Source of the DNA: Alkalicoccobacillus murimartini
GTDB taxonomy: Bacteria > Bacillota > Bacilli > Bacillales > Bacillaceae_D
DNA length: 64,000 nt
Direction: 5' to 3'
Assembly: GCF_030813245.1 (NCBI RefSeq)
Contig: NZ_JAUSUA010000001.1
Span: 992,001 to 1,056,000 of the forward strand
The notes under the pieces were generated by a model. It saw nothing but the letters and a program-made list of their open reading frames with translations. It was not told the DNA's origin and ran no database searches. Positions 38,934 to 48,491 of this stretch are shown in pieces (position 1 is the first letter of the stretch; every line of letters begins with the position of its first letter). A program made the position numbers and the translations under genes.

Positions 38934-39236
38934 TTATGTTGAGTAGTCAATATATGTACCTTTATCTGGGTGATGACTTTTGGAAGATGCGGGTTGCTCG
39001 TCTTGCTTTTTTCGTTTTGAAAGAGATGGTTGACGCTTTGTAGATGGAGGAAACCTGGCAGGGTGGTCTAAGTTAGAGCGAGGACTTTGCTGCCTGCTTT
39101 TCACATCCGCTTGACGTTGCGCCTCCGCCATCATTGCTTCATTCATATGAACACGTTGCTGCAACTGAGACTGCATTTTACTGCCTTTAAATGTATTGGA
39201 TAATGATCCAAGTGCTTCAATCGGCTTAAAGCTCAT
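38934..39236 (-). CDS. Unrecognised small protein between sigD and swrB
   Basis: A 100-aa, very hydrophilic protein. Residues 15-45 (KMQSQLQQRVHMNEAMMAEA plus QRQADV) look helical and amphipathic; residues 45-90 are rich in Ser, Pro, Lys, Arg and Gln and look disordered; the end (HHPDKGTYIDYST) is compact. There is no signal or membrane segment. B. subtilis has no gene at this spot that I recall. Similar short Gln-rich proteins may occur beside sigD in other Bacilli, but I cannot check. A CTCC-complement AGGAGG site lies just before the ATG. It is translated within the operon and probably linked to motility; function unknown. Confidence 0.7.
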   Translation of the reverse strand: MSFKPIEALGSLSNTFKGSKMQSQLQQRVHMNEAMMAEAQRQADVKSRQQSPRSNLDHPARFPPSTKRQPSLSKRKKQDEQPASSKSHHPDKGTYIDYST

Positions 39237-39262
39237 AGGCTCCTCCTGCGTTCATCAACTTC

Positions 39263-40027
39263 TTAAAATTGCTTCTCCATCACTTGCTTTAACTTAAACA
39301 ATGCCTTTGAATGGATTTGTGAGATTCTTGATGTTGACAGCTCTAAGATATGTCCAATTTCCGTCAAAGTTAATTCTTCATAATAAAATAAACTAATAAC
39401 CAGTTGTTCCTTTTCCGTTAACGTTGAAATAACTTCCGCCAATTCGGCTTTTGTTGCTAATTCAACTAATGAAGTCTCTGGTGTTTTTGTTAACTTATCT
39501 TCAATCGTTGCGGCAAATGATTCTTGACGGTCTGCATCTTGTGTTGGCTCATCAATCGACAAAATATTAGCCACAAATTGCTCGGCCATAATTTGAGCCA
39601 CATCTGCTTCGTCCATTTGAAGGAATGTTGCGACTTCAGCACTTGATACGTAACGCCCTTCCTGCTGTTCCAATTTCTCAGATGCTGCCTCCACTCGTTT
39701 GATCTTTTCTCTCATTGAGCGAGATAACCAATCTTCCTTGCGTAATCCGTCAATAATCGCTCCCCGCACCCTAAATGAAGCATATGTATCAAACTTTAAA
39801 TCGCGATGGGGATCAAACTTTTCAAGGGCATCTAATAATCCATATAACCCATGACTTGTCAGCTCATCCTTTCGCACACTTCCTGGAAGTCCTACGGAAA
39901 TTCGCTGAACGTGAAACTGTACCAATGGCAGGTATAATCGGACCAACTGATCGCACGCTTCTTTGTTTCTCTCAGTAAACCAGGCCTGCCAGATTTTCTC
40001 TTCATCCTTTAACTTTACGTTTGGCAA
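39263..40027 (-). CDS. sigD: RNA polymerase sigma factor SigD (FliA/WhiG family)
   Basis: A 254-aa sigma-28 factor that transcribes late flagellar, chemotaxis and autolysin genes. Region 2 (GLYGLLDALEKFDPHRDLKF, then DTYASFRVRGAIIDGLRKED near 75-105), region 3 (about 120-175) and region 4 (LTEIGHILELSTSRISQIHS near 220) are present. Being near the end of a long operon makes its level sensitive to operon read-through, as in B. subtilis. Confidence 0.97.
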   Translation of the reverse strand: MPNVKLKDEEKIWQAWFTERNKEACDQLVRLYLPLVQFHVQRISVGLPGSVRKDELTSHGLYGLLDALEKFDPHRDLKFDTYASFRVRGAIIDGLRKEDWLSRSMREKIKRVEAASEKLEQQEGRYVSSAEVATFLQMDEADVAQIMAEQFVANILSIDEPTQDADRQESFAATIEDKLTKTPETSLVELATKAELAEVISTLTEKEQLVISLFYYEELTLTEIGHILELSTSRISQIHSKALFKLKQVMEKQF

Positions 40028-40071
40028 TGTACTGCACCTCCATTATCATACTTATCACGCATGTTGACCAG

Positions 40072-40557
40072 CTAAATGACCTTTGTACCTAAATGAACCG
40101 TACGGATGGTTAAAGCCTGCGTCTTGGGGTCAAATAAGATGGTCCGGCCATTTGTCCCCCCCGTATCTTCCGCTACAAGCGAGATGTTTAATTGGTTTAA
40201 CTGTTCTTTTACAGCGACTACATTTCGTTCTCCCACTCGCATCATTTCATTGCCTGATGAAGCGAACATTTGAGCACCTCCAGCAATTTTGGCTTTTAAA
40301 CGGTAAGTGGAAGCTCCTCTTCGAACGAGTTCTGATGTCAATTCTGGAATTGCCACATCAGCAAACTTTCCGATCTTGTGCACCTTTTTTGTTGAAATCG
40401 ATGCGGAAGGTAGCATGATATGCGCCATACCAGCATGGTTGCTTCCCTCTTGATAGATAATGACCCCAACACACGATCCTAATCCAGATGTTCTTAATGG
40501 TTGAGATAACTCTGAATAAGCGATTTCAGCCATTCCAATGGTGATTACCTTATTCAT
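40072..40557 (-). CDS. cheD: Chemoreceptor glutamine deamidase CheD
   Basis: A 161-aa deamidase of receptors that also stimulates CheC. SGLGSCVGVII carries the catalytic Cys29 and GMAHIMLP the His46. KIAGGAQMF and GGTNGRTILFDPKT complete the family pattern. Its ATG overlaps cheC by 8 nt, fitting their partnership. Confidence 0.96.
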   Translation of the reverse strand: MNKVITIGMAEIAYSELSQPLRTSGLGSCVGVIIYQEGSNHAGMAHIMLPSASISTKKVHKIGKFADVAIPELTSELVRRGASTYRLKAKIAGGAQMFASSGNEMMRVGERNVVAVKEQLNQLNISLVAEDTGGTNGRTILFDPKTQALTIRTVHLGTKVI

Positions 40558-41188
40558 CGATATTTACTCCCAAGGACTGAAACAATACGTCAAAGGTTTC
40601 AGGGTCAAACAGAAGTAGGATACTACCGAAATTCCGACTTGTTTTCTCCCCATCAATTTTCATTTGTGTCTCTATAAAAATAGCGACATCACTTTGAATT
40701 AAAAGCTGACTTAGCCCGTGACTGATAATCGCTCCCGCCATATCAATTGATAAGTCTGGTACATCGCGCGAGACTGTTAGACTAGTAAGGTCTGCAAAAG
40801 CTGAAAGGAAGGAGCCAATGACTATATTTCCTGTCTCAAGATACGCAGAGGTAGCGTAATCATTTAAGCTAGATCGATCCGTGCCATATACCGGTCTTCC
40901 TGTTAGCTGTTGAATAAGTGATTCCGAGTGAGAAACATCAGAAAAAAAGTAAACACTTCCAGGCGTATCTCCGTGAATTCTTGCATAAATGGCAGCAATC
41001 TCATTCTCTGAACCTCCCATTCGATCAGGAAGGTCCTGAAACGGAATGACTCTCGCTTCTGGAACACTCATTTCAATGGTTTTTCCTAATAAAGCAGATA
41101 AAGACGTTGCAGCATGTCCAGCTCCTATGTTTCCTATCTCTTTTAATACATCTAAATGTGCTGGTTGAATAAAGTCATATTCCTTCAA
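40550..41188 (-). CDS. cheC: CheY-P phosphatase CheC
   Basis: A 212-aa phosphatase with the two ExxN active sites: LKEIGNIGAGHAATSLSALL near 16 and AYLETGNIVIGSFLSAFADL near 115. It dephosphorylates CheY-P and is activated by CheD. It lies only 15 nt after cheB; cheA and cheW, which separate them in B. subtilis, are missing here. Confidence 0.96.
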   Translation of the reverse strand: MKEYDFIQPAHLDVLKEIGNIGAGHAATSLSALLGKTIEMSVPEARVIPFQDLPDRMGGSENEIAAIYARIHGDTPGSVYFFSDVSHSESLIQQLTGRPVYGTDRSSLNDYATSAYLETGNIVIGSFLSAFADLTSLTVSRDVPDLSIDMAGAIISHGLSQLLIQSDVAIFIETQMKIDGEKTSRNFGSILLLFDPETFDVLFQSLGVNIDE

Positions 41189-41203
41189 ACAATACAGCCT
41201 CCT

Positions 41204-42241
41204 TTAACAACTAGAAACGATTCGTGATGCCAGATCATGTAGGTGAACAATCTCGTCTACTGAATTTGTTCGAATCGCCATCTTTGGCATTCCGAACACA
41301 ACACTTGTTTCTTCTGACTGAGCTAACGACCAGCAACTTGGATTTTCCTTTAGTTGCTTAAGTCCTTTTGCACCATCTGCCCCCATACCTGTCATAACAA
41401 CAGCCACAACTGCAGCATTGTTTAATTGTGATACCGAGTGAAAAAGTACATCAACAGATGGCCGGTGTCCGTTAACTACTGCTAAATCAGTCAGCTTACA
41501 AACCCAATTCCCATCTTTTTCGATAATCATTAAATGTTTTCCACCCGGGGCAATATAAGCATAACCATTTCTTAAAAGGTCTCCATGTTCAGCTTCTTTT
41601 ACGTGGATAGAGCATAAGCTATTTAACCGATCAGCTAACGACTTCGTGAAACCTGCTGGCATATGTTGTACAATCACAATAGGCGCAGGTAAGGTATCTG
41701 GAATGTGTACTAAGACATCCTTTAACGCTTTAGGTCCCCCTGTCGATACGCCAATGGCTACTAGCTTTCTTAACGTAGGGGCGATTTGTGGCGCAACTAT
41801 ATTAGGTTCCGCTTTTGGAAGCACCTTCGGCATCACAATTGTTGCCCTCACAGCAAGCTTAACTTTCTCTCTTAATTGTTCTGCAATCGTAAATAAGTCG
41901 AGTGAAATCGGACCACTTGTTTTTGAAACGAAATCTACTGCGCCATTTTCCATCGCTAACATCGTGGTGTGACCGCCTGCTTTAGTTGTGCTACTTACCA
42001 TAACGACTGGACAAGGTCGCTCTTTCATAATGATTTTCAAAGCCCCAAGACCGTCTAACACCGGCATTTCGACATCCATCGTAATAACGTCCGGTTTAAG
42101 AGTTAGATTCTTAACAGAGGCGTCCGCTCCATTTCTAGCTGTTCCTATAACCTTAATGTCAGAATCAGCTTGTAGGATATCGGTTACAACCTTACGCATA
42201 AATGCGGAGTCATCTACTACTAACACCTGTATTTGTTTCAT
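41204..42241 (-). CDS. cheB: Protein-glutamate methylesterase / deamidase CheB
   Basis: A 345-aa response-regulator enzyme. The receiver domain (1-125) has the acidic pair DD at 10-11 and phosphorylation Asp in TMDVEMPVLDGLGAL. The methylesterase domain (about 155-340) has Ser in GVSTGGPKAL, His in VIVQHMPAGFT and Asp in VMTGMGADGAKGL. It removes methyl groups from receptors during adaptation and needs phosphorylation by CheA, which is not encoded nearby. Confidence 0.97.
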   Translation of the reverse strand: MKQIQVLVVDDSAFMRKVVTDILQADSDIKVIGTARNGADASVKNLTLKPDVITMDVEMPVLDGLGALKIIMKERPCPVVMVSSTTKAGGHTTMLAMENGAVDFVSKTSGPISLDLFTIAEQLREKVKLAVRATIVMPKVLPKAEPNIVAPQIAPTLRKLVAIGVSTGGPKALKDVLVHIPDTLPAPIVIVQHMPAGFTKSLADRLNSLCSIHVKEAEHGDLLRNGYAYIAPGGKHLMIIEKDGNWVCKLTDLAVVNGHRPSVDVLFHSVSQLNNAAVVAVVMTGMGADGAKGLKQLKENPSCWSLAQSEETSVVFGMPKMAIRTNSVDEIVHLHDLASRIVSSC

Positions 42242-42254
42242 GATGGGTAGCTTC

Positions 42255-43148
42255 CTATCTGTGCTTGATATTCTTCTTATTTTTCATGACAGTTGTTGAT
42301 TCAGACATCCATCGACTAAGCCGTTGGAAAAATGGTGTCTTCTGAACGGTGTCCCATTCCTCTTTCTTAAATGAAAGATACGAATGCATAATTTTAGTGG
42401 TTGCCATACTAACTTTTGATTTAGTTTGATAAACGGAATAAGGTATTTGCGCTTTTACCGCTCTTGAGACCACACGGTCATGAGGTACACAACCAAGCTT
42501 TACAATTTCAAGCTGTAAAAATTGTTTGGCTACCTGAGACAGGTTAGCAAGTGTATGTGCTCCTTCTTTCTCAGAGTCGGTTTGATTTGCCACAGCAAAA
42601 ATAAGAGGCTTATCTGGCAATCTTGTTAACTGTTTTAATAAACTATAGGCATCTGTTAAAGCTGTAGGTTCTGGAGTAGTGACAATGATTAAATCATCCG
42701 CGGCAGAAAGAAGTTGTAAACTTTCCTCTGTGACACCTGCTCCCAAGTCCAAAAAGATATAATCAAAGTGATGACTTAAACTTTGAAGTTGCTGTTGAAA
42801 ATAACTCATATCCGCTTGAGAAAACTGTGCCATATCAGAAAGTCCTGATCCTCCAGCAATATAGGAAACTCCATATGAGGTACTTTCAATGACGTCCCAC
42901 ACAGCCAATCGATTTTTTATCATGTCGATTAAATGATAGGAAGGTTGTACTCCCATAATGACATCAATATTTCCCATTCCACTGTCCATATCAAGAATAA
43001 GTGTACGGTGTCCAATGTTATTTAATCCCAATGCCGTATTCACTACTAGGTTGGACTTACCTACCCCACCTTTGCCACTTGCAACGGCAATAATTCGAGC
43101 ATGTACCGTCTTATTCATTCTTCGTCTTAAGCTTTCAGCTTGATCCAT
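42255..43148 (-). CDS. flhG: MinD-like ATPase FlhG (YlxH)
   Basis: A 297-aa ParA/MinD ATPase that sets flagellar number and placement and stimulates FlhF. The deviant Walker A ASGKGGVGKSNLVVN lies near residue 23, and DMDSGMGNIDVIMGV and FIFLDLGAGV-like YIFLDLGAGVTEE follow. The start is the ATG at 43148 (MDQAESLRRR); a TTG at 43157 is further up. It overlaps flhF by 14 nt. Confidence 0.95.
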   Translation of the reverse strand: MDQAESLRRRMNKTVHARIIAVASGKGGVGKSNLVVNTALGLNNIGHRTLILDMDSGMGNIDVIMGVQPSYHLIDMIKNRLAVWDVIESTSYGVSYIAGGSGLSDMAQFSQADMSYFQQQLQSLSHHFDYIFLDLGAGVTEESLQLLSAADDLIIVTTPEPTALTDAYSLLKQLTRLPDKPLIFAVANQTDSEKEGAHTLANLSQVAKQFLQLEIVKLGCVPHDRVVSRAVKAQIPYSVYQTKSKVSMATTKIMHSYLSFKKEEWDTVQKTPFFQRLSRWMSESTTVMKNKKNIKHR

Positions 43149-44259
43149 CAAAAACAATTCCTTCCATCACAGCTGATACCACTACATCCTCATCGGCGTG
43201 AAGAACATCGTCTGGAACATTTTGACCATTTGTCAAAAATGCGATCCCTAGCTTTTCATCTAGGCAAGCATTGATCAGAGCGCCAAAAGTAGTTGTCTCA
43301 TCCTTTTTTGTGAAGATAAGCTGATAGACTGGAAGTTGTTTAAATTGTGTGATTACCGCCTTCATGTCTGAATACTTGGATGTTAACGATAAGACCAAAT
43401 ATAATGATGCTTGTTCAGAAAGCAGAACGGTTTTTTGTAACTCTTTCAAGTAAAAATCGTGCGTAAAGTTTCTTCCTGCCGTATCCACTAATATCAAATC
43501 ATAGTCTTCATATTTAGTTGCGGCTTCATGGAAGTCCTCCATGGAATACACAACATCAATTGGAACGTGAAGAATGGAAGCATATGTTTTTAATTGTTCA
43601 ATTGCTGCGATTCGATACGTATCCGTTGTTAAAATCGCAACCTTCTTATCATGTTTTAATGTTGCCTCAGCAGCTAGCTTAGCAATCGTGGTTGTTTTTC
43701 CAACACCTGTTGGGCCAGCAAACACCATATACTTCCTTTCAAAAAGCGAACTACCCATCTTAACATCTTGAAGATGTTTCTTTAACCATTGCCTCGTATG
43801 TTGATAAACCGCCAATGTTGTTCGCTTCTCTTTAGGTTGGCTATACCAATAACCGAATAATTCTTCCTTTAGTTGCGTCCGAATCTCTGCACTAACTTCT
43901 TGTTTTTCAAATTCGCGATCCAATTGCTGAATAATCTCAGGTTGATTATTCCGATCACTCTCGTGAACAGTTGTGGGATTTATTGGCTTCCACACCTGTT
44001 CTTCAACAATAGGTTGTGTTGGTATTTGCTTATCAGGCATAGGTTCGATTCCCTTAGAAACCCGTCCACTAGTAGACTTCGTAACCGTCGTTGGATCTAA
44101 GGCCGCTGTAACCTCAAGGCGTTTCTTTGCAAAAAAACCAAACCATCCACCTGTTGTAATTTCTTTTGTATGTAGAATCACAGCGTCACTGCCTAGCTCT
44201 GCACGAATTTGGGTCAGAGCTTCAGGCATCGACTCCGCTTGGAATTTTTTTAATTTCAT
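43135..44259 (-). CDS. flhF: Flagellar SRP-like GTPase FlhF
   Basis: A 374-aa GTPase of the SRP family that localises flagella. An N-terminal basic region and variable linker (1-110) precede an N domain and the G domain, with P-loop FAGPTGVGKTTTIAKLAAEA near 180, TTDTYRIAAIEQL, and VDTAGRNFTHD. TKKDETTTFGA recognises guanine. It overlaps flhA by 4 nt. Confidence 0.96.
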   Translation of the reverse strand: MKLKKFQAESMPEALTQIRAELGSDAVILHTKEITTGGWFGFFAKKRLEVTAALDPTTVTKSTSGRVSKGIEPMPDKQIPTQPIVEEQVWKPINPTTVHESDRNNQPEIIQQLDREFEKQEVSAEIRTQLKEELFGYWYSQPKEKRTTLAVYQHTRQWLKKHLQDVKMGSSLFERKYMVFAGPTGVGKTTTIAKLAAEATLKHDKKVAILTTDTYRIAAIEQLKTYASILHVPIDVVYSMEDFHEAATKYEDYDLILVDTAGRNFTHDFYLKELQKTVLLSEQASLYLVLSLTSKYSDMKAVITQFKQLPVYQLIFTKKDETTTFGALINACLDEKLGIAFLTNGQNVPDDVLHADEDVVVSAVMEGIVFDGSS

Positions 44260-46298
44260 TCTGCATTCACCACCCCAACACTTTGGACCTCAACATCAAC
44301 TTCAAGTTCGTTATAAGATAGGACTGGCACAGTTGGTAAATACCGTTCTAGTAGCTGTCTAACGTACATCCTAACAGCTGGTGAACATAGCAGAACAGGG
44401 GTTTGTCCCATTTGTGATAAGCGATTCGTTTCCTCAACCGCTGAATCTAAGATTTTCTGTGAATGTGCGGGATCCATTGACATAAAAGGACCATGTTCCG
44501 TCTGCTGAACAGAATCGGCGACAATTTTTTCAACAGAGCCACTTAACGTAACAACATATAACGGCTCATTTTTAGTTGAAACTTGAGTTGAAATCTGTCT
44601 AGATAAGGACTGTCTGACGTATTCGGTTAACAAATCCATATCCTTTGTCATTTGTCCATAATCTGCTAATGTCTCAAATATCATCGGTAAGTTTCGAATT
44701 GAAACATTCTCTTTTAATAAGTTTGTTAGTACGCGTTGAATATCACCTATAGATAATAGATTCGGTGTCGTTTCTTCTACTAGCACCGGATACGTTTCTT
44801 TTAAGTGATCAATTAGCTGTCTGGTTTCTTGACGACCCAGTAATTCATGCGCATGGCGTTTGATTACTTCTGTCAAATGAGTTGATACGACAGAAGGAGG
44901 GTCGACAACGGTATAGCCAGACATTTCGGCTTTCTCTTTCATGTCTTCACCAATCCATAATGCGGCAAGTCCAAAAGCAGGCTCTATCGTTTCTACACCG
45001 ACAATGCTCTCATCCTCAAATCCGGGACTCATTGCCATATAGTGATCTAAAAGTACTTCCCCTTTAGCAATTTCATTGCCTTTGATTTTGATAATGTACT
45101 CATTTGCCTGCAATTGAATGTTGTCTCTTATTCGAATGACTGGAACGATCATGCCTAGTTCTAACGCCATTTGACGACGAATCATTACCACCCGGTCAAG
45201 AAGATCTCCTCCTTGATTGGTGTCTGCGAGCGGGATCAAACCATATCCAAATTCAAATTCAATGGGATCAATTTGCAAGAGGTTTACAACGTTTTCCGGT
45301 GACCTCATCTCATCTGTAGAAGCCTCTTCACCCGCTTCATCTGGCAAATCAATATCTGGCGCCCGAGCTTTCACATCTTGTAATCGCCAACCAGCGAAAG
45401 CTAGCAAACCAGCCATCGAGAATGTCAGCACCTTACTAATTGGAGTCGCAACCCCTAGTAAAAAAATCGTTGCTGCTGTTACATATAATAATTTCGGATA
45501 GGCAAAGATTTGTTTTGTAATATCTCCACTTAAGCTACCTTCAGATGCCGCTTTGGTCACCATAATACCTGTAGCTGTTGAGATTAGAAGTGCTGGGATT
45601 TGTGTTACTAAGCCATCCCCAACCGTTAACAATGTATAGGTTACAACGGCTGTATTTAAGTCCATGCCCATTTGCATCATACCGATAATAAGTCCAACAA
45701 TCATATTAATGGCAACAATAATGATACTAGCAATCGCATCTCCTTTTACAAACTTACTCGCTCCATCCATAGAGCCATAAAAGTCAGCTTCTTTTTCAAT
45801 TTTTTCACGCCGTTGCTTTGCTTCAGCATCTGAGATCAATCCAGCATTTAAATCAGCATCAATACTCATTTGTTTACCTGGCATCGCATCTAATGTAAAG
45901 CGAGCCCCAACCTCAGATACCCTTTCAGCACCCTTTGTAATAACAATAAATTGGATGATAACTAAAATGATAAAAACAACAAACCCTACGATTGCATTTC
46001 CACCAATAACAAAGTTTCCAAAGGTATCAATGACATTTCCTGCGTCCGCATTACCTAAAATCGATCGAGTGGTTGAAACACTTAATCCAAGTCGAAACAA
46101 GGTAATCAGCAAAAGTAGTGTCGGAAATATTGAGAATTGCAGAGAATCCGTTGTGTTCATCGCTACTAGAATGATTAATAGAGAGATTGATATATTAAAT
46201 ATAATGAGAACATCCAGTATGGGAGGCGGAAGCGGAATGATTAACATAACGATAATCATGATGACACCAATTAATACAATTAAATCTTTAAACTTCAT
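44256..46298 (-). CDS. flhA: Flagellar type III export gate protein FlhA
   Basis: A 680-aa export-gate subunit. About eight membrane segments fill residues 5-310, with the conserved GAERVSEVGARFTLDAMPGK and MSIDADLNAG loop near 115-150. The cytosolic C-terminal domain (about 345-680) docks export chaperones and includes VVDPPSVVSTHLTEVIKRHA. It follows flhB by 21 nt. Confidence 0.97.
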   Translation of the reverse strand: MKFKDLIVLIGVIMIIVMLIIPLPPPILDVLIIFNISISLLIILVAMNTTDSLQFSIFPTLLLLITLFRLGLSVSTTRSILGNADAGNVIDTFGNFVIGGNAIVGFVVFIILVIIQFIVITKGAERVSEVGARFTLDAMPGKQMSIDADLNAGLISDAEAKQRREKIEKEADFYGSMDGASKFVKGDAIASIIIVAINMIVGLIIGMMQMGMDLNTAVVTYTLLTVGDGLVTQIPALLISTATGIMVTKAASEGSLSGDITKQIFAYPKLLYVTAATIFLLGVATPISKVLTFSMAGLLAFAGWRLQDVKARAPDIDLPDEAGEEASTDEMRSPENVVNLLQIDPIEFEFGYGLIPLADTNQGGDLLDRVVMIRRQMALELGMIVPVIRIRDNIQLQANEYIIKIKGNEIAKGEVLLDHYMAMSPGFEDESIVGVETIEPAFGLAALWIGEDMKEKAEMSGYTVVDPPSVVSTHLTEVIKRHAHELLGRQETRQLIDHLKETYPVLVEETTPNLLSIGDIQRVLTNLLKENVSIRNLPMIFETLADYGQMTKDMDLLTEYVRQSLSRQISTQVSTKNEPLYVVTLSGSVEKIVADSVQQTEHGPFMSMDPAHSQKILDSAVEETNRLSQMGQTPVLLCSPAVRMYVRQLLERYLPTVPVLSYNELEVDVEVQSVGVVNAE

Positions 46299-46319
46299 AA
46301 GTACCTCTTCCTCCCTTCT

Positions 46320-47444
46320 TTATGTTCTGTGGTTTTGACCCACTGATTGTTTTTCTTTTAAGCGATACACGTATGCCAAAACCTCCGCAACAGCCTTAAA
46401 TAAATCTGCCGGTACTTGCTGACCAATATCTGTTTGATGGTATAAAGCCCTTGCTAACATTCGATTTTCAACCATTGGAATGCCGTGCTCTTGCGCTCTT
46501 TTTTTAATCCGTTGAGCCGAGAAATCCATTCCTTTTGCTACAACAAACGGCGCCTCCGCTTTGCTTTCATCGTATTTCAAAACAATCGCAAAGTGAGTTG
46601 GGTTAGTTATGACGACATCAGCATTTGGAATTTCCTGCATCATACGCTGCATCGCAAGCTCCATTTGTTTTTGTTTACGTTTGGATTTAATCCTCGGGTC
46701 ACCTTCAATATTTTTGTGCTCATCCTTAATATCTTTTTTAGACATTCGAATTTGTTTTTCGTGATCATAACGCTGGTAGATATAATCCGGGATGGATAGG
46801 ATCATTAATAATATCGCTACCGCCAATCCCATCATGATCGTTAGCCAACCAATCACACCCATGGCATCCGTAATCGACTTTTGTGATAAAAGCATCACTT
46901 CTTCCAAATGGGTCCAAATAATGATCACCACCGTTGTCCCAACAAGCGAGATCTTTAGGACAGACTTTGAAAGCTCTACTAACGCTCTGGCAGAAAAGAT
47001 TCGTTTGAACCCTTTAATTGGGTCAAGCTTGTTTAACTTTGCCTTTAGTGGTTCTGTTGAAAACATGGCCCCAACTTGAATGAAACTACCAAACGATCCT
47101 GCAATAGCTGCAAGAAGCATGAGCGGAAGTACCGCTGTCAATGCTTGCGTTGAAACGGTTAGAAACAACCTGGCAACAGACTCAGGAGTTACCTCTTCAA
47201 CTAAGTAATTGGTGAAGATCTCTCTCTGCATATCAGCGAACATTGAAACAATTATACTCCCGCCGTACATCCAGAGAAAGAGAAAAACAACTAACATCAT
47301 GATGGACGTATTAACATCCGTACTTTTGGGTACCTGACCCTTTTTCCTTGTTTCATCTCTTTTTTTGGGTGTGGCCTTTTCTGTTTTCTCATCTGCAAAA
47401 AATTGCAGATTAAGTTTGATCAGAGCGATCTCATCCACCCCCAA
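46320..47444 (-). CDS. flhB: Flagellar export switch protein FlhB
   Basis: A 374-aa protein that switches export specificity from rod/hook to filament proteins. LQFFADEKTEKATPKKRDET near the N-terminus precedes four membrane segments. The self-cleaving NPTH (VVITNPTHFAIVLKYDE) lies near 268. The exact start is unclear: in-frame TTG 47444 and GTG 47438 lie on the fliR end without a separate ribosome-binding site, so translation is probably coupled to fliR (14-nt overlap). Confidence 0.95.
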   Translation of the reverse strand: MGVDEIALIKLNLQFFADEKTEKATPKKRDETRKKGQVPKSTDVNTSIMMLVVFLFLWMYGGSIIVSMFADMQREIFTNYLVEEVTPESVARLFLTVSTQALTAVLPLMLLAAIAGSFGSFIQVGAMFSTEPLKAKLNKLDPIKGFKRIFSARALVELSKSVLKISLVGTTVVIIIWTHLEEVMLLSQKSITDAMGVIGWLTIMMGLAVAILLMILSIPDYIYQRYDHEKQIRMSKKDIKDEHKNIEGDPRIKSKRKQKQMELAMQRMMQEIPNADVVITNPTHFAIVLKYDESKAEAPFVVAKGMDFSAQRIKKRAQEHGIPMVENRMLARALYHQTDIGQQVPADLFKAVAEVLAYVYRLKEKQSVGQNHRT

Positions 47445-48207
47445 GTAATTGAAGCAATGTTCTCATGACAAGAATCATCTCATTAAATAACGTTTGAACA
47501 ATCATCATAAAAACAGCCATATACACCATCAATAAAGGTAGACCAACTAGAATCTTTAATGGCATCCCCACAACAAACACATTCATTTGGGGAACCGTTC
47601 GTGACACCATGCCTAACGCTAGGTCAACTAGAAATAAGCAGCCTGAAATGGGAAAGGCAATTTGAATAGCAATAATAAACATTGTAGATAAAATCGATAT
47701 CGCCTGTGTTAAGACTTGTTCATCTCCAAAAGGCAATGTCAATTGATCTAGCGGGACGTATTGGTAACTGTAAAAGATCCCATCGAGCAACAGGTGATGA
47801 CCATTTACTGTTAACAAAAATAACAAAGCAAATGTATACAGATATCCACCTGTTAAAGGGCTTTGAGCACCCGTTTGAGGATCTACTACATTAGCAATCA
47901 TAAATCCTAATGTGAAATCAATGAGGCCCCCGGCCACTTGAATCGCATATAACAGAATCATGGCAGCTAGCCCTACAGCTAGCCCAACACCGATTTCTTT
48001 TATTATTAATAAAATATAGTTCCAATTAAAGACAAGCTCAGGTATATCAAAAGCTAGAACCATCATCCAGGCGAGCATAAGTGAAAGTCCTAGTTTAAAC
48101 ATCATAGGAACTGACCGATGAGAGTAGAGAGGCAATACGACCATAAACGAGCTAACACGAATAAAAATTAATAAAAAAGCCGGTAAATACGTCATTAACT
48201 CTGTCAT
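47431..48207 (-). CDS. fliR: Flagellar export gate protein FliR
   Basis: A 258-aa membrane protein of the FliP-Q-R export pore. About six to seven hydrophobic segments are visible, with IANVVDPQTGAQSPLTGGYL in a loop and LPLLMVYMAVFMMIV near the C-terminus. It overlaps fliQ by one base and flhB by 14. Confidence 0.95.
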   Translation of the reverse strand: MTELMTYLPAFLLIFIRVSSFMVVLPLYSHRSVPMMFKLGLSLMLAWMMVLAFDIPELVFNWNYILLIIKEIGVGLAVGLAAMILLYAIQVAGGLIDFTLGFMIANVVDPQTGAQSPLTGGYLYTFALLFLLTVNGHHLLLDGIFYSYQYVPLDQLTLPFGDEQVLTQAISILSTMFIIAIQIAFPISGCLFLVDLALGMVSRTVPQMNVFVVGMPLKILVGLPLLMVYMAVFMMIVQTLFNEMILVMRTLLQLLGGG

Positions 48208-48476
48208 TAGCCAATAAACCGATGTAAGTTAGAATAAATTTGATAAGTAAAGTTTGTAATTTGACTCAACATCCAAGGCCCAAAAATAACTAACGCGAAT
48301 AATACCCCAACGATTTTTGGAATAAATGCAAGTGTTTGTTCCTGAATTTGAGTGGTTGCCTGAAAGATACTCACTAGAAGACCTAAAACTAACGCAATAA
48401 TAAGGAGAGGGCCGGCTACTAGTAGCACTGTCCACACACCGCTTTCAGCTATTTGAATCACAAATTCCTGGCTCAT
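48207..48476 (-). CDS. fliQ: Flagellar export gate protein FliQ
   Basis: An 89-aa protein with two hydrophobic hairpins (about 15-35 and 55-78). VSIFQATTQIQEQTLAFIPK and IVGVLFALVIFGPWMLSQI are typical. It lies between fliP and fliR. Confidence 0.96.
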   Translation of the reverse strand: MSQEFVIQIAESGVWTVLLVAGPLLIIALVLGLLVSIFQATTQIQEQTLAFIPKIVGVLFALVIFGPWMLSQITNFTYQIYSNLHRFIG

Positions 48477-48491
48477 TTTAGCACCCTCCCC

